A stretch of DNA of 64,000 bases from Ogataea parapolymorpha DL-1 (Eukaryota; Ascomycota; Pichiomycetes; Pichiales; Pichiaceae): positions 992,001 to 1,056,000 of the forward strand of contig NC_027864.1 in NCBI RefSeq assembly GCF_000187245.1, given 5' to 3'. The notes under the pieces are model-generated. The model saw only the letters and a program-made list of their open reading frames with translations. It did no database searches and had not been told where the DNA came from. Each line of letters opens with the position of its first letter. The first letter of the stretch is position 1. This document shows positions 62,759 through 64,000 of the stretch, one piece after another. Position numbers and translations under genes: made by a program.

Positions 62759-63925
62759 ATGTTCCCTCACGAGGTCGACCCCACAACCCTCAACTTGCGG
62801 CTCAACCAGATTGCAGCAGCGTACCAGCTGCCTGGCGCGCTCAAGGACTCCTCCGCAATTCTGCAAGCAGACTACTCGCTTGAAAGCTACAGGAGCCACA
62901 TGTTCACGTCTTCTGCAAACTTAAGCGACTCCCCCTCGTCAATGGACTTCACGAACCAGCCACATCTTATCGTCGGCCAAAACATCAACAACAATCTTGG
63001 AATCCCGCTTCACTCCATCAACAAGATCCCCTCGTACCAATGGTCGTCCAAAAACGATGACCCGGAACACCACTCGACGAAGACAAAACACATCCTAAGT
63101 GGCCTAGGAGCGGCCGATAGCGTTTCCTCGCTTGGAACACACTCACTAGGCATGTCGTCCCTCAACAGCAAGCTGGTCCGATTGCCGCTTCTAAACGAGG
63201 AGACGGATGGCATCAAATGGTCTTTGGCCAACGGACTGCCCTACTACGACAAGGAATTTGTCGATAAGCAGATCAAGTATCTGAATCAGAAAAAGGCCAA
63301 GACAATGTCGAACAGATCGCAGTTTTCCGCACAGATGAACGAGACCATCGATGACGTGGAGTATCTACATGGCACCGTGATCCTCAATCAGTTTTTGAAC
63401 AACAAACGGCTGGTTCGCAACTACCAATGGCTGATGTACTTTGCAAACAAACAAGGAGGACGCAAATTGAGCGACAAAATCAGCTCCTACGATAACATAA
63501 AGTACAAGTCGGTGCGCAGCTTCCAAAAATCGGTTGAAAAAAAGATGGCACGCCAACAACGCGAGGAAATAGAACGCAGAAAACGCGAGATGGAAGGATT
63601 GCCGCCTCTTCCGCCTCAAAACACAGTGGAATCGGACGAGGACGAAAAAGACGAGGAAGAAGAAGGGCCTAGGTTCCAGTCGCTGGACATCCCAGTCAAC
63701 CTAACCAAAGAGCTGATCATCGAAAAAGAACTACCGATCGACGACAAAGAACTAATCGACAACCAGAACAGATTATATGGTATTCAGAACTCTTATCAAA
63801 TGCTAGAGGAGGCAAGGCAGACGGACGGTATCATTCACTCCCGCGTCCTGAGACTGAGACGAAAACCCAACCCGAATGCCCTGGGATATTCAAATATCCG
63901 ATGCAAGAAACCACCGTATGTCTGA
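62759..63925 (+). CDS. Conserved-looking protein of unknown function
   Basis: 388 residues; I do not recognise it. The first ~180 residues are Ser/Asn/Gln-rich and disordered. A more ordered part (about 155-265) has GLPYYDKEFVDKQIKYLNQKK, then LHGTVILNQFLNNKRLVRNYQWLMYFANK. It is followed by a charged helix (MARQQREEIERRKREMEG), a polyproline-like PPLPPQ, an acidic stretch, and a basic end with RVLRLRRKPNP. Composition suggests a nuclear or cytoskeletal scaffold, but this is inference. Real coding is supported by normal codon use, a clean ATG with an A/T-rich leader and no internal stop over 1.1 kb. Confidence 0.7.
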   Translation: MFPHEVDPTTLNLRLNQIAAAYQLPGALKDSSAILQADYSLESYRSHMFTSSANLSDSPSSMDFTNQPHLIVGQNINNNLGIPLHSINKIPSYQWSSKNDDPEHHSTKTKHILSGLGAADSVSSLGTHSLGMSSLNSKLVRLPLLNEETDGIKWSLANGLPYYDKEFVDKQIKYLNQKKAKTMSNRSQFSAQMNETIDDVEYLHGTVILNQFLNNKRLVRNYQWLMYFANKQGGRKLSDKISSYDNIKYKSVRSFQKSVEKKMARQQREEIERRKREMEGLPPLPPQNTVESDEDEKDEEEEGPRFQSLDIPVNLTKELIIEKELPIDDKELIDNQNRLYGIQNSYQMLEEARQTDGIIHSRVLRLRRKPNPNALGYSNIRCKKPPYV

Positions 63926-63935
63926 GTACCACACA

Positions 63936-64000
63936 TCACAGCACCTTGGCGTGTTTAATGTCGTTCCTCAGCTTATACACCAGCAGCGTCATGATAATGA
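63936..64000 (-). CDS. C-terminal end of a gene cut by the window edge
   Basis: On the minus strand the last 65 bp read in one open frame to a TGA stop at 63936-63938, encoding IIMTLLVYKLRNDIKHAKVL. A hydrophobic start followed by a basic tail suggests the last membrane helix and cytosolic tail of a membrane protein. Too little is present to name it. Its end is 10 bp from the stop of the convergent neighbour, similar to the other tight gene ends here. Confidence 0.4.
   Translation of the reverse strand, partial: IIMTLLVYKLRNDIKHAKVL

Overview
This window is a 64 kb stretch of nuclear chromosome from a budding yeast (Saccharomycotina). Nearly every gene has a recognisable one-to-one Saccharomyces cerevisiae counterpart, genes are short-spaced and almost intron-free, and intergenic DNA is A/T-rich while coding DNA is roughly half G+C. 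CTG codons fall at invariant leucines (for example both leucines of VVFLPALC in ribosomal protein L8), so CUG is read as Leu and the CUG-Ser and CUG-Ala clades are excluded. The mix of moderate GC, standard code and protein similarity fits a methylotrophic-type yeast such as Ogataea or a close relative; genus is inference.

Layout, left to right. 1-20 kb: EXO5 and JJJ1 (minus), RET2, FUM1, PIM1 and DCP1 (plus), SPT20 (minus), the RRM protein MRN1, an NCS1 nucleobase permease, a small glycogen-binding-module protein (minus), the nuclear-envelope protein BRL1 and the CCR4-NOT ligase NOT4 (minus). 20-36 kb: KAP114, RTF1, RMD8, GUS1, RAI1, SHG1, a C2H2 transcription factor, SNF7, an ecdysoneless/SGT1-family gene. 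36-48 kb: UNG1, a YML020W-like protein, OAC1, MUB1, RPN9, RRP6, APT1, TCA17 (with a 29-nt intron), IES6, a PQ-loop vacuolar transporter. 48-51 kb: three large-subunit ribosomal protein genes in a row (RPL8 with an intron directly after its ATG, RPL29, RPL2) and MIC10. 52-64 kb: GLY1, an FN3/coiled-coil membrane protein (NNF2-like), AIM21, VAN1, PPH3, RSN1, an unrecognised gene and the very end of another gene.

There are no rRNAs, convincing tRNAs, CRISPR arrays, transposons or viral remnants. Themes that link genes: RNA turnover (DCP1, RAI1, RRP6, NOT4), chromatin and transcription (SPT20, RTF1, SHG1, IES6), mitochondria (FUM1, PIM1, OAC1, MIC10, EXO5), and proteolysis (PIM1, RPN9, MUB1, NOT4). 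Three of the proteolysis genes carry the same 9-mer AGTGGCAAA, a one-base variant of the Rpn4 PACE box, upstream of their ATG.

Most worth a second look: the 29-nt TCA17 intron; the 179-residue CBM48 protein with a WxxV motif and hydrophobic tail, which has the layout expected of a glycogen autophagy receptor; the shared PACE-like element and the MUB1-RPN9 adjacency; a probable leader intron in front of MIC10; and extremely tight convergent gene ends (1-nt gap for DCP1/SPT20, 8-nt overlap for TCA17/IES6).
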